The notes: generated from the letters alone by a model not told the origin. Shown: positions 7,371 through 14,582, counted from the stretch's first letter. The stretch is 17,505 bases of DNA from JASHVB01 sp049522565 (GCA_049522565.1 JBEKNT010000112.1:1-17505), one strand, 5' to 3'. Numbers and translations are program-made.

Positions 7371-7398
7371 TTGCTTGAACCTGTGGATAATTTATGAT
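7371..7398 (+). promoter_or_regulatory. Candidate sigma-70 promoter of the mucR-like gene
   Basis: TTGCTT (7371-7376) and TATGAT (7393-7398) are separated by 16 bases in a locally AT-rich stretch between the sodB terminator and the mucR-like start at 7455. It would leave a leader of roughly 50 bases. It is one of the few promoter-like patterns visible in this GC-rich window. Confidence 0.45.
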
Positions 7399-7454
7399 CG
7401 CCTGAGGATATTGCGTTCGACTGACGAATCGGGCTGACCAAAGGCAAAACGACA

Positions 7455-7889
7455 ATGGCTGAATCGACTGATACAGTATTGGGACTGACAGCTCAGATCG
7501 TCAGTGCCCATGTGGCGAAGAATACGGTGGAACCGGAGAAGCTGCCGGAACTGATCCGCGAGGTGTACCGCACGCTGGCCAGCGTCGGCGAGGAACCCGC
7601 GGAATCGGCCAAGCCGAAAGCGGCCGTGCCGCCCACCAAGTCGGTGTTCGCCGACTACATCGTCTGTCTTGAAGACGGCAAGAAGATGAAGATGCTGAAG
7701 CGGCATCTGATGACCGACCACAAGCTGACCCCGGATCAGTATCGGGCGCGCTGGGGCCTGCCCTCGACCTATCCGATGGTAGCGGCGAATTATGCCAAGA
7801 CCCGATCCGCCCTGGCCAAGAAGATTGGTCTTGGGCAGAAACGATCCATGCCGCGCAAGGCGGGACGCAAGCGCAACGCCAAGGTGTGA
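7455..7889 (+). CDS. MucR/Ros family transcriptional regulator
   Basis: A 144-residue DNA-binding regulator of the alphaproteobacterial MucR/Ros family, which controls exopolysaccharide, motility and surface genes in known members. The N-terminal half (LTAQIVSAHVAKNTVEPEKL, 11-30) is the oligomerisation region. A zinc-finger-like module follows at 71-89: Cys71-X2-Asp74-X9-His84-X4-His89, then LTPDQYRARWGLP (91-103), typical of the family. The second zinc ligand is Asp rather than Cys, as in many MucR proteins. The C-terminus is a basic tail (KRSMPRKAGRKRNAKV). The start is ATG 7455 with only a weak AAAGG upstream. It heads a two-gene arrangement with the repeat protein 81 bases downstream. 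MucR proteins often bind their own promoter; no operator was identified. Confidence 0.93.
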   Translation: MAESTDTVLGLTAQIVSAHVAKNTVEPEKLPELIREVYRTLASVGEEPAESAKPKAAVPPTKSVFADYIVCLEDGKKMKMLKRHLMTDHKLTPDQYRARWGLPSTYPMVAANYAKTRSALAKKIGLGQKRSMPRKAGRKRNAKV

Positions 7890-7970
7890 CGCCACGTCCG
7901 GTTTGCCGGCTTCCGGCGATACCGTCGGCGCCGCCGCCTCGCCGGACGTCGCCATTGCAGGAACGCCATT

Positions 7971-8366
7971 GTGACCTACCTGCCGCCATTCAATAAGATC
8001 AAGGCCCGGGTGCACATCGCCAATGAGAAGGGCGAGTTGACGGTCAACGCGAGCTACGAGGAATTCCGCGGCATGCTCAGCGCGGTGCTGTCGGTGATCG
8101 AGGTCGACGAGCCCTGGTATCTCGCGAAATACCCGGACGTGGTCGAAGGGATCAAGGCCGGCAAGGTGAGGTCGGCGCAGGACCATTTCGTGCACAATGG
8201 CTATTTCGAGGGGCGTCTGCCGTTCGCGATCAAGGTCGATGAGCGTTGGTACCTCACGCAGAACCCGGCCGTGGCGGACCAGATCCGCTCCGGCCTGCTG
8301 GAGTCCGGCCAGCAGCATTTCGATCACGACGGCTATCGGGAGGGTCGCCTGCCCTTCCCGCTCTGA
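7971..8366 (+). CDS. Protein of two 41-residue WYL-NP-HF-GY-EGR repeats
   Basis: A 131-residue protein without signal peptide or TM segment. After an N-terminal part of about 44 residues it consists of two tandem repeats, 45-85 and 89-129, of exactly equal length. Both follow the pattern VDE-WYL-P-V-I-G-S-Q-HF-H-GY-EGRLPF. Similar units (YYL..NPDV...HY...GW.EGR.P) are known to me as accessory segments of some glycosyltransferases and surface-polysaccharide proteins, but a function for the isolated pair is not known. The start is GTG 7971 with AGGA eight bases upstream. It follows the mucR-like gene by 81 bases in the same direction, so a link to envelope polysaccharide control is a fair guess. 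The product is otherwise hypothetical. Confidence 0.8.
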   Translation: MTYLPPFNKIKARVHIANEKGELTVNASYEEFRGMLSAVLSVIEVDEPWYLAKYPDVVEGIKAGKVRSAQDHFVHNGYFEGRLPFAIKVDERWYLTQNPAVADQIRSGLLESGQQHFDHDGYREGRLPFPL

Positions 8367-8441
8367 TGCGCACCGGTGCTCCGGCGCAGCGGCGATGTCG
8401 TGTTATGCTCCTGCCGGCTGCGACCCCGCGGCCAACCCCGG

Positions 8442-8470
8442 CGTGGCGCGCGAAGCGAGGCAATCTCCGC
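8442..8470 (+). repeat. Half-copy of the repeat found at 1-69
   Basis: The stretch contains TGGCGCGCGAAGCGAGGCAA followed by TCTCCGC. It matches the minus-strand form at 43-69 (TGGCGCGCGGAGCGACGCAA then TCTTCC) with only two substitutions over the first 20 bases. The inverted partner copy is absent here. Confidence 0.55.
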
Positions 8471-8537
8471 GGAATATCGCGGCACCCTGCGCATGCGATG
8501 GCTGCGCGTCGCGGGCAAGAAACAAACTCCCCCTGCC

Positions 8538-8572
8538 GCGGCCGCCGCGGTTTCATCCAGCGCGGCGGCCGC
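8538..8572. repeat. 12-bp GC inverted repeat
   Basis: GCGGCCGCCGCG (8538-8549) pairs perfectly with CGCGGCGGCCGC (8561-8572) around GTTTCATCCAG. There is no T-run on the plus strand, so it is at best a weak terminator for the upstream unit. Confidence 0.4.
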
Positions 8573-8749
8573 CGGCGGCCGGTGGTCAACGCGCAATGAC
8601 ACCGCTACCGCGGCCACGCAGCGGCAGCGTCAAAACACCGGAGCAGGGCGGTCCATCGCGCGGTGATGGGTCAGCCGGCACGTCGCCGCGCCCTGGCCGG
8701 ACAGGCACCGCGCTGACACACTGGCCGCGGTTTCTCGCGAGATCATCAC

Positions 8750-9724
8750 ATGCAGCGTCGTCATCTCGGCCAGCTTCAGGTGTCCGCCATCGGACTTGGC
8801 TGCCTCACGCTCACCGAAGCCTATGGCACCCCGCCGGCCGAAGCCGATGCCATTGGCATCATCCATCGCGCCGCGGCGCTCGGCATCGACTTTCTCGATA
8901 CCTCCGACGCCTACGCCAAGGGCGCCAACGAGACGCTGGTCGGGCAGGCGATCGCCGGCCGCCGCGACGACTATGTGGTGGCGAGCAAGTTCGGCAACCT
9001 GCGCAAGCCGGACGGCACGCCCACGGCCGACGGCCGGCCGGCCTACGTGGCGCAGGCTTGCGAGGCGAGCCTGCGGCGGCTGAACATCGACACGATCGAC
9101 CTGTATTACATCCACCGCGTCGATCCGACGGTGCCGATCGAGGACACCGTCGGCGCGATGGCCGACCTCGTGCGCGCGGGAAAAGTGCGCTGCCTGGGGA
9201 TTTCCGAGGCGGCGCCGGCAACCATCCGGCGCGCCCATGCGGTGCATCCGATGAGCGCGGTGCAGATCGAATATTCGTTGTGGACCCGCCACGTCGAGAC
9301 CGAGGTGCTGGGCGTCTGCCGCGAACTCGGCATCGGCTTCGTCGGCTACAGCCCGCTGGGGCGCGGCTTCCTCGCCGGTGCCATCACCACCGAGCCGCCG
9401 GTCGGCGACATCCGCCACGGCATGCCACGCTTTTCCGGCGACAATCTGCGGCACAACCTGGCGCTGCTGGCGGAGTTCCGGCGCATCGCGGCGGCGGAGG
9501 GCTGCACGCCGGCGCAGCTCGCGCTGGCCTGGCTGCTGTCGCGCGGGCAGGACGTGGTGCCGATCGTCAGCAGCAGCCGGCGCGAGCGGCTGGAGGAGAA
9601 CGCCGCGGCGGCGGGTTTGTCTCCGTCCGCCGCAACGCTGGCGGCGATCGAACGGCTGTTCGCGCCGGATAACGTCGCCGGGCCGCGTTACGGTGCGATG
9701 GCGGCGCGCGTCGTGGGGTTGTGA
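8750..9724 (+). CDS. Aldo/keto reductase
   Basis: A 324-residue NADPH-dependent TIM-barrel oxidoreductase. The family's catalytic tetrad is present: Asp50 (FLDTSDAY), Tyr55, Lys80 (VVASKFGN) and His122 (YYIHRVDP). Further family marks are GLGCLTLTEAYG near the N-terminus, the LGISE motif, VQIEYSLWTR, GYSPLGRGFLAG, and the cofactor-binding VPIVSSSRRERLEEN near the C-terminus. It resembles the group of bacterial AKRs annotated as pyridoxal reductase-like or general stress AKRs. The likely job is reduction of small aldehydes or ketones; the substrate is not predictable. ATG 8750 is the natural start by homology, though the ribosome binding site is weak. It appears monocistronic. Confidence 0.93.
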   Translation: MQRRHLGQLQVSAIGLGCLTLTEAYGTPPAEADAIGIIHRAAALGIDFLDTSDAYAKGANETLVGQAIAGRRDDYVVASKFGNLRKPDGTPTADGRPAYVAQACEASLRRLNIDTIDLYYIHRVDPTVPIEDTVGAMADLVRAGKVRCLGISEAAPATIRRAHAVHPMSAVQIEYSLWTRHVETEVLGVCRELGIGFVGYSPLGRGFLAGAITTEPPVGDIRHGMPRFSGDNLRHNLALLAEFRRIAAAEGCTPAQLALAWLLSRGQDVVPIVSSSRRERLEENAAAAGLSPSAATLAAIERLFAPDNVAGPRYGAMAARVVGL

Positions 9725-9847
9725 AGGCAACGTTCTGCCCCCTCCCCTTGCGGGCTGCGGCAGGCCCACAAACCCGCGATGAATTGCCCGCCCACATGCG
9801 CCGCGGATCGGGTCGAGGCGACGCAGCGTGATGCAGGGTGTTCGGTC

Positions 9848-9868
9848 CGGCGGAGGAATCATCCGCCG
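9848..9868. repeat. Small inverted repeat upstream of comM-like gene
   Basis: CGGCGGA (9848-9854) and TCCGCCG (9862-9868) form a 7-bp stem with loop GGAATCA. It lies in the 247-base gap between the aldo/keto reductase and the ComM-like gene, in which I see no gene and no clear promoter. It could be a weak terminator, operator or chance structure. Confidence 0.25.
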
Positions 9869-9971
9869 CCGTTACCTCCCTGTTCACCAATCCGGCCGCA
9901 GCATGGCCCGGAACATTCACCGGCCCGGTCCCCCGATGCGCGCCTTCGGCACACCCGCCCCGAGCCACTCG

Positions 9972-11471
9972 ATGGCACGGGTCAACACCTTCGCCTTCTC
10001 GGGGATCGAGGCGGTGCCGGTCGAGGTGCAGGTGCAGATCTCCGGTGGCACGCCGGCCTTCCTGGTGGTCGGACTGCCCGACAAGGCGGTCGGCGAGGCC
10101 CGCGAGCGGGTGCGGGCCGCGTTCAGCGCCATGGGCCTGTCGCTGCCGCCGCGCCGCATCCTGATCAACCTGAAGCCCGCCGACCTGCTGAAGGAGGGCA
10201 GCCATTTCGACCTGCCGCTGGCCCTTGGCGTGCTGGCCGCGATGGACGTGCTGCCGCGCGACGAGATCACCGGCTACGCCGCCCTGGGTGAGCTGTCGCT
10301 CGACGGCTCGCTGAACCCGGTTGCCGGGGTGCTGCCGGCGGCGATCGGCGCCTCGGCGCGCGATCTCGGACTGATCTGCCCGGCGGGGCAGGGCGGCGAG
10401 GCGGCCTGGGCCGGGCGCATCGAGGTGCTGGCGCCGGCCGACCTGCTATCGCTGATCAACCACTTCCGCGGCACCCAGGTGCTGACCCCGCCTGATCCGG
10501 CCGGCGTGGCGGAGGCCGGCCGCGCCCCCGACCTGGCCGATGTGAAGGGCATGGAAACTGCGCGCCGCGCGGTGGAGAGCGCTGCCGCCGGCGGCCACAA
10601 CCTGTTGCTGATCGGTTCCCCCGGCGCCGGCAAATCGATGCTTGCCGCCAGGCTGCCCGGATTGCTGCCCGACCTGGCGCCGCGCGAGGCGCTGGAGGTC
10701 AGCATGATCCACAGCGTCGCCGGCCTGCTGGCAGGGGGCCGCCTGGTGATGCGCCCGCCGTATCGCGAGCCGCACCACTCCGCCTCGCAGGCGGCACTGA
10801 GCGGCGGCGGGCAGCGCGCGCGGCCGGGCGAGGTCAGCCTGGCGCATCGCGGCGTGCTGTTCCTCGACGAGCTGCCGGAGTTTCCCCGCCCGGCGCTGGA
10901 TTCGCTGCGCCAGCCGATGGAGACCGGCCGCACCACGGTATCGCGCGCCACCGCGCACATCACCTATCCGGCACGCTTCCAGTTGGTGGCGGCGATGAAC
11001 CCGTGCCGCTGCGGCTTCCTCGGCGATGCGACGCGCGAGTGCGGCCGGGCACCGCGCTGCGGCGAGGACTACCAGAACCGGGTCAGCGGCGCGGTGCTGG
11101 ACCGCATCGACCTGACAGTGGAGGTGCAGCCGGCCTCGGCTGCGGAGCTTGCCCGGGCGCCACCCGGGGAAGCCAGCGAAGCGGTTGCGGCGCGGGTGGC
11201 CCGGGCGCGGAGTGCGCAGCTTGCGCGCTATGGCGCCGCGGGGCCGCTGTGCAATGCCGAGGTGGACATGGCGGCGGTCCGGCTGGCGCCGGACGCGCAG
11301 GCGCTGGCAAGCCAGGCGATGGACAAGCTGCGCCTGTCGCCGCGTGGCTACACGCGGGTGCTGCGCGTGGCCCGCAGCATCGCCGATCTGGCCGGTGCCG
11401 CGGTGGTGGGCCGGGTGCATGTCGCCGAAGCTCTGGCGTTCCGGCATCGCGTGCATGGGCGGAAGGGGTGA
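9972..11471 (+). CDS. comM: YifB/ComM family Mg-chelatase-like AAA+ ATPase
   Basis: A 499-residue AAA+ protein. In Vibrio and Haemophilus, ComM is a helicase that promotes branch migration during integration of natural-transformation DNA; YifB is the E. coli name. Order of parts: N-terminal Lon-protease-like ChlI domain (MARVNTFAFSGIEAVPVEVQ, GLPDKAVGEARERVRAA), Walker A GSPGAGKS at 215-222, Walker B VLFLDE at 295-300, the family-specific cysteine-rich NPCRCGF (343-349) with CGRAPRC (358-363), sensor region VLDRIDLTVEV, and a C-terminal helical Mg_chelatase_C domain (LRLSPRGYTRVLRVARSIAD). Length is normal. I chose ATG 9972 because MARVNTFAF is where family members start; the open frame extends upstream to 9828 but that part is not family-like. 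It is single and not next to other competence genes. Confidence 0.93.
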   Translation: MARVNTFAFSGIEAVPVEVQVQISGGTPAFLVVGLPDKAVGEARERVRAAFSAMGLSLPPRRILINLKPADLLKEGSHFDLPLALGVLAAMDVLPRDEITGYAALGELSLDGSLNPVAGVLPAAIGASARDLGLICPAGQGGEAAWAGRIEVLAPADLLSLINHFRGTQVLTPPDPAGVAEAGRAPDLADVKGMETARRAVESAAAGGHNLLLIGSPGAGKSMLAARLPGLLPDLAPREALEVSMIHSVAGLLAGGRLVMRPPYREPHHSASQAALSGGGQRARPGEVSLAHRGVLFLDELPEFPRPALDSLRQPMETGRTTVSRATAHITYPARFQLVAAMNPCRCGFLGDATRECGRAPRCGEDYQNRVSGAVLDRIDLTVEVQPASAAELARAPPGEASEAVAARVARARSAQLARYGAAGPLCNAEVDMAAVRLAPDAQALASQAMDKLRLSPRGYTRVLRVARSIADLAGAAVVGRVHVAEALAFRHRVHGRKG

Positions 11472-11685
11472 GGGGCACCAGGTCCGACCCTGCGACCAAA
11501 TGGGTGTTTCGCGGGTGTTGGACGACTCTTCTAATGTCAGAAGTAAGGTAATAACTTTAATGCATTGATTCATCGATCTAATGGCTGATATAGGTTGCGC
11601 GCAGGAGCAGGCGCCAAGGGGTGGCGATCTGTGTGCTTCCTGCCCTCCCGCCGGTGACTTCCCGGTGGCTTGTGAGGAGCTCGCT

Positions 11686-11886
11686 ATGCCTGAGCTTGTG
11701 GTTCTGGCATCGGCGGCCCCTTGGCACCCTGACCCTTACTGCATTGACGGGGCGCAAATAGGCGACATGGCAAAATTCGGTGAGGCACCCACGGACACGG
11801 CGCTAGTACGCCTGAGAAATGGCGACGGGCGCCTGGTGACGTGCCGCGCTGTCTTCGCCGCTGGCCTCGACAGGCTCGCGATCTGA
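11686..11886 (+). CDS. Hypothetical short protein, doubtful
   Basis: A 66-residue open frame starting MPELVVLASAAPWHPDPYCI and ending AVFAAGLDRLAI. It is not recognised. In its favour is a strong GAGGAG site six bases before ATG 11686; the frame is open further upstream to 11581. Its end overlaps the start of the toxin-like remnant (from 11841) in another frame, which is the geometry of an antitoxin-toxin pair, but I see no antitoxin DNA-binding motif in it. It may be a relic or a chance frame. Confidence 0.25.
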   Translation: MPELVVLASAAPWHPDPYCIDGAQIGDMAKFGEAPTDTALVRLRNGDGRLVTCRAVFAAGLDRLAI

Positions 11887-12077
11887 CCAAGAGCGCGTGC
11901 GGATCGCGCGAGGGTTGGCCAGGTTACGCGCCCCGCGACTCTGCGAACGTCAAGGCGTCGCTCGGGGGCAGCGACAGGCTCCGCGTTGGCGACTGGCGCG
12001 TGATCTGTACACGGCTGGACAACGTGTTGATCATGCTGACGCTCCGCGTCGGTCATCGCCGCGAGGTCTATCGCTGA
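11841..12077 (+). pseudogene. RelE/ParE-like toxin remnant
   Basis: The C-terminal part SDRLRVGDWRVI (near 11970-12005) and LRVGHRREVYR at the end is the characteristic last third of RelE/ParE-superfamily ribonuclease or gyrase toxins. The first part CLRRWPRQARDLTK also fits the family's first helix. Between them the frame reads unlike the family, whereas the +2 frame reads ERVRIARGLAR, as expected; a lost base near 11890 and an extra base near 11924 would restore one continuous toxin-like sequence. The N-terminal beta strand is not visible. I therefore read it as an inactivated toxin of a type II toxin-antitoxin system; an unusual but live toxin is less likely. No antitoxin follows. Confidence 0.55.
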
Positions 12078-12162
12078 TAGCCGCCCGTCTGGTGCCGTCC
12101 GCGTTGCCAGCAGCACGGAATTGGTCTCACCCTGCCGCCTTGGAACCGCCAGGAGATAGATC

Positions 12163-12492
12163 ATGTTCATCGCGATGAACCGCTTCAAGGTCGTGCGCGG
12201 CGCGGAAGCGGACTTCGAGCAAGTCTGGACCAGCCGCGACACCCATCTGCAAGGCGTGCCCGGCTTCGTCGTGTTCCACCTGCTGCGCGGACCGGAACGC
12301 GACGACCACACGTTGTTCTCGTCGCACACGATCTGGCGCAGCCGGGCCGACTTCGAGGCCTGGACGAACTCCGAGGCGTTCCGCCTGGCACATCGCAACG
12401 CCGGGCAGAACCGTCCGCTGTATCTCGGTCATCCGGAGTTCGAGGGCTTCGAGGTGGTGCAGGAAGTCCGCGCGGGACGGGAGGCGGCGTGA
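12163..12492 (+). CDS. IsdG/HmuQ-like antibiotic biosynthesis monooxygenase
   Basis: A 109-residue dimeric alpha-beta barrel (ABM) protein. It starts MFIAMNRFKVVRGAEADFEQ and contains TIWRSRADFEAWTNSEAFR and LGHPEFEGFEVVQE, a pattern I associate with the rhizobial haem-degrading enzymes HmuQ and HmuD. The catalytic triad of IsdG-type haem oxygenases (Asn7, Trp67, His77 in IsdG) has counterparts at Asn6, Trp67 and His77. The proposed reaction is oxidative opening of haem with release of iron; an oxygenase for another substrate remains possible. ATG 12163 follows AGGAGA with proper spacing. Its stop codon overlaps the start of the SDR gene (TGATG), so the two are translationally coupled. No haem uptake genes are in the window. 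Confidence 0.8.
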   Translation: MFIAMNRFKVVRGAEADFEQVWTSRDTHLQGVPGFVVFHLLRGPERDDHTLFSSHTIWRSRADFEAWTNSEAFRLAHRNAGQNRPLYLGHPEFEGFEVVQEVRAGREAA

Positions 12493-13292
12493 TGCGCTTC
12501 GAGGGGAAAGTCTGCGTCGTGACCGGCGCCGGCTCGGGTATCGGCCGTGCCACCGCGATCGGCTTCGCGCAGCGCGGCGGGAAAGTCGTGGTGGCCGATG
12601 TGAACGGCGACAACGCCGCGTCGGTCGTGACCGAGATCACCGAAGCGGGCGGCACGGCGATCGCAGTCACCGCCGACATGACGAACCGGGGCGAAATCGA
12701 CGCGATGCTGGACCGTGCGGTCGAAACCTATGGCCGGCTCGACGTGCTGCACAACAATGCGTTCGGCGTGCCTTCAACGTTGCAGGGCCGGCGCATGGCG
12801 CGCGTCGCCGAGCTGGACCAGGGTGTGTGGGACTACACGTTGCAGGTCGGCCTGACCGCGGTGATGCAGGCGACCCGCACGGCGCTGCCGATCATGCTGC
12901 GCCAGGGCGGCGGGGCGATCGTCAACACCGCGTCGATCTCTGGCCTGTTCGGCGACTACGGCATCGCGGCGTACAACGCGATGAAGGCGGGCGTGGCGAA
13001 TTTCACCCGCGTGGTGGCGATCGAATACGCGCCGCACAACATCCGCTGCAACTGCATCTGCCCCGGCGCGGTCGACACACCGCTGCTGCGCCGCTCGCTC
13101 GACACCATCCAGGGGTTCGCCCAGGCGACGGTTGCGGCCATCCCGATGGGGCGGCTGGGCAAGCCGGAGGAGATGGCGAACGTCGTGCTGTTCCTGGCGT
13201 CCGACCTGGCGTCCTACGTCACCGGCGCGGCCTTCGTTGCGGATGGCGGGCTGACCGCGAAGACCGGCGTTCCGACGCGCTTCACCGACTGA
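12492..13292 (+). CDS. Short-chain dehydrogenase/reductase
   Basis: A 266-residue classical SDR. Cofactor motif TGAGSGIG at 11-18, Asp37 after beta-2 (VVVADVNGD, often an NAD preference), HNNAFG at 87-92, catalytic Ser148 (NTASISG), Tyr161 and Lys165 (YNAMK), PGAVDTPL at 191-198, and a C-terminal VTGAAFVADGG. The catalytic Asn of helix 4, expected in a V-N-L-T pattern, is Gly120 here (QVGLTAV), an uncommon change. ATG 12492 overlaps the TGA of the preceding monooxygenase gene; the GTG three bases earlier is an alternative. GGGAGG lies just upstream. Substrate unknown; the coupling suggests that it acts on the product of the monooxygenase or in the same pathway. The gene is followed by a long palindrome and a convergent gene. 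Confidence 0.93.
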   Translation: MRFEGKVCVVTGAGSGIGRATAIGFAQRGGKVVVADVNGDNAASVVTEITEAGGTAIAVTADMTNRGEIDAMLDRAVETYGRLDVLHNNAFGVPSTLQGRRMARVAELDQGVWDYTLQVGLTAVMQATRTALPIMLRQGGGAIVNTASISGLFGDYGIAAYNAMKAGVANFTRVVAIEYAPHNIRCNCICPGAVDTPLLRRSLDTIQGFAQATVAAIPMGRLGKPEEMANVVLFLASDLASYVTGAAFVADGGLTAKTGVPTRFTD

Positions 13293-13345
13293 CCCGCACC
13301 GCCGCCGGTGCGATGGCACTTCGACTGGGACCACCGACGATAAGT

Positions 13346-13420
13346 AAGATCAGATTCACCACAAAGACACAAAGGCACGAAGACTTCGTGCCTTTGTGTC
13401 TTTGTGGTGAATCTGATCTT
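13346..13420. repeat. Perfect 37-bp inverted repeat between convergent genes
   Basis: Bases 13346-13382 and 13384-13420 are exact reverse complements around a single A at 13383. The arm reads AAGATCAGATTCACCACAAA then GACACAAAGGCACGAAG. It is less GC-rich than its surroundings and lies between the convergent SDR and D-2-hydroxyacid dehydrogenase genes. The 'ACCACAAAGACACAAAGGCACGAAG' type is one I know as a widespread dispersed bacterial repeat that gives rise to spurious TKTQRH-containing open frames on both strands, as here. It probably serves in effect as a two-way terminator or RNA-stabilising hairpin. Confidence 0.9.
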
Positions 13421-13472
13421 TCGAACGGGCCGCACCGGCCCTGCGAAGTTGACTACAAACGGGCGAACGAGA

Positions 13473-14453
13473 CTACCGAGTGTTGCGCATCGCCTCCGGG
13501 TTCACCACGTTGATCGGCGCCCCGGCCGCGTAAGCATTGATCTGGTCGAAAATATCGGTGAACTGGATTTGGTATTCGTCGCGCGTGACGTAGCCGATAT
13601 GCGGCGTGCAGACGACGTTGGGCATCGTCAGCAGCGGATGCTGCGTGTCGTGCAGCGGCTCGTCTTCGAACACGTCCACCGCTGCCATGCCGGGGCGGCC
13701 GGCGCGCAATGCCGCCACCAGTGCGCCGGGTGCGATCAGCCCGGCCCGGCTGGTGTTCACCAGCAGCGCGGTCGGTTGCATGCAAGCGAGGTCCGCCGCG
13801 GTGACGATGCCGCGGGTGGCCGGCACCAGCCGCATGTGCAGCGAAATAACGTCGCATTCGGCGTAGAATGCCGCCCGGCTGCGCGCCGTCACGTGGCCGT
13901 CCGCGCGCGCCCGGGCCATCGATGCCTCGCGCGCCAGGAACTGCACCGGCATCCCGAAGGTCCGGCCGAATTCCGCGACCACCCGGCCGATGCGGCCGTA
14001 CCCGTAGATCCCCAGCGTCTTGTTGCGCAGCGACGAACCGACGCCGCTCTGCCAGTTCCCGGCGCGCAGCGATGCCATCTGCTGCGGAATCTGCCGCAGC
14101 GCCGCGATCACCAGCCCCCAGGTCAGCTCCGCGGTGGAGTAGGACGGCGTGTCGGCGTGCTGGCTGGACGACACGATCACCCCGAGCCGCGTGCAGGTGT
14201 CGATGTCGATATGCGGATAGACGCTGCGCTGGCTGATCAGCCGGAGCTTCGGCAGGCGCTCGAGCAATGGCGTGCGGATCTGCGTGCGCTCGCGGAACAG
14301 CACCAGTGCCTCGGAGTCCCGCAGACGCTCCGCCAGCAGACCGACATCCTGCACGTGGTCGTTCCAGATCGTTACCTCGTGCCCGGCGAGCTTTTCGAAA
14401 CATGGCAGGGTGCGCAGGGTGTCGAACCAGTCGTCCAGGATCGAGACTTTCAT
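13473..14453 (-). CDS. D-2-hydroxyacid dehydrogenase family protein
   Basis: A 326-residue NAD(P)-dependent dehydrogenase of the D-isomer-specific 2-hydroxyacid family (phosphoglycerate, lactate, glyoxylate types). The Rossmann motif GYGRIG lies at 151-156 (LGIYGYGRIGRVVAEFGRTF). The catalytic residues are Arg236 (LLVNTSRAGLI), Glu265 (VDVFEDEPL) and His285 (CTPHIGY). The N-terminal half has the flavodoxin-like substrate lobe (SEALVLFRERTQI). Length is normal. ATG 14453 is preceded by GGGA nine bases upstream. It is the last gene of the minus-strand cluster, 129 bases downstream of the LLM oxidoreductase, and converges on the SDR gene. The specific hydroxyacid is unknown. Confidence 0.92.
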   Translation of the reverse strand: MKVSILDDWFDTLRTLPCFEKLAGHEVTIWNDHVQDVGLLAERLRDSEALVLFRERTQIRTPLLERLPKLRLISQRSVYPHIDIDTCTRLGVIVSSSQHADTPSYSTAELTWGLVIAALRQIPQQMASLRAGNWQSGVGSSLRNKTLGIYGYGRIGRVVAEFGRTFGMPVQFLAREASMARARADGHVTARSRAAFYAECDVISLHMRLVPATRGIVTAADLACMQPTALLVNTSRAGLIAPGALVAALRAGRPGMAAVDVFEDEPLHDTQHPLLTMPNVVCTPHIGYVTRDEYQIQFTDIFDQINAYAAGAPINVVNPEAMRNTR

Positions 14454-14582
14454 GCTGTGCTTCCCATGGGGCGTGTCTGGGCGGTGCTGCTTCGCCGCGC
14501 AGCCGGTGGTTCCATCGATAACCGGAAGGGCCGACGCCCGCAATGACAGCGGGTCACGCAGCGGTCGCAGGCTCGATAGGAT

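Larger units (their letters stand above)
8367..8749. other. Intergenic region with dispersed repeat and GC hairpin
   Basis: This 383-base gap before the aldo/keto reductase has no credible gene. It holds a half-copy of the repeat at 1-69 (8442-8470) and a 12-bp GC inverted repeat at 8538-8549 and 8561-8572 with an 11-base loop. No convincing promoter boxes were seen; the start of the next gene has only a weak GAGA upstream. Confidence 0.5.
11472..12162. other. Low-gene-density stretch with degraded remnants
   Basis: Between the ComM-like gene and the monooxygenase lie 691 bases that hold no intact recognised gene. The part at 11525-11585 is clearly more AT-rich than its surroundings. The rest contains one short open frame with a good ribosome binding site and a RelE/ParE-like toxin remnant, both listed separately. 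Composition and decay suggest a small acquired cassette that has eroded. Confidence 0.5.

Noticed and set aside
8630..9862. Minus-strand open frame of 410 codons opposite the aldo/keto reductase
   Set aside because: Antisense shadow of a clear AKR with a complete catalytic tetrad.
9828..9971. N-terminal extension of the ComM-like protein up to 9828
   Set aside because: The extra 48 residues are not family-like and contain a small inverted repeat; family members begin at the MARVNTFAF equivalent.
10446..11573. Minus-strand open frame of 375 codons opposite the ComM-like gene
   Set aside because: Antisense shadow; the plus strand carries Walker A, Walker B and the Cys-rich ComM motif in one frame.
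13346..13420. The palindrome as terminal repeats of an insertion sequence
   Set aside because: Only one base separates the arms, there is no transposase, and no flanking target duplication was seen.
13214..13435. Open frames running through the 37-bp palindrome on both strands (TKTQRHE peptide)
   Set aside because: The peptide comes from the repeat itself, appears on both strands because the repeat is a palindrome, and is a known kind of spurious gene call.
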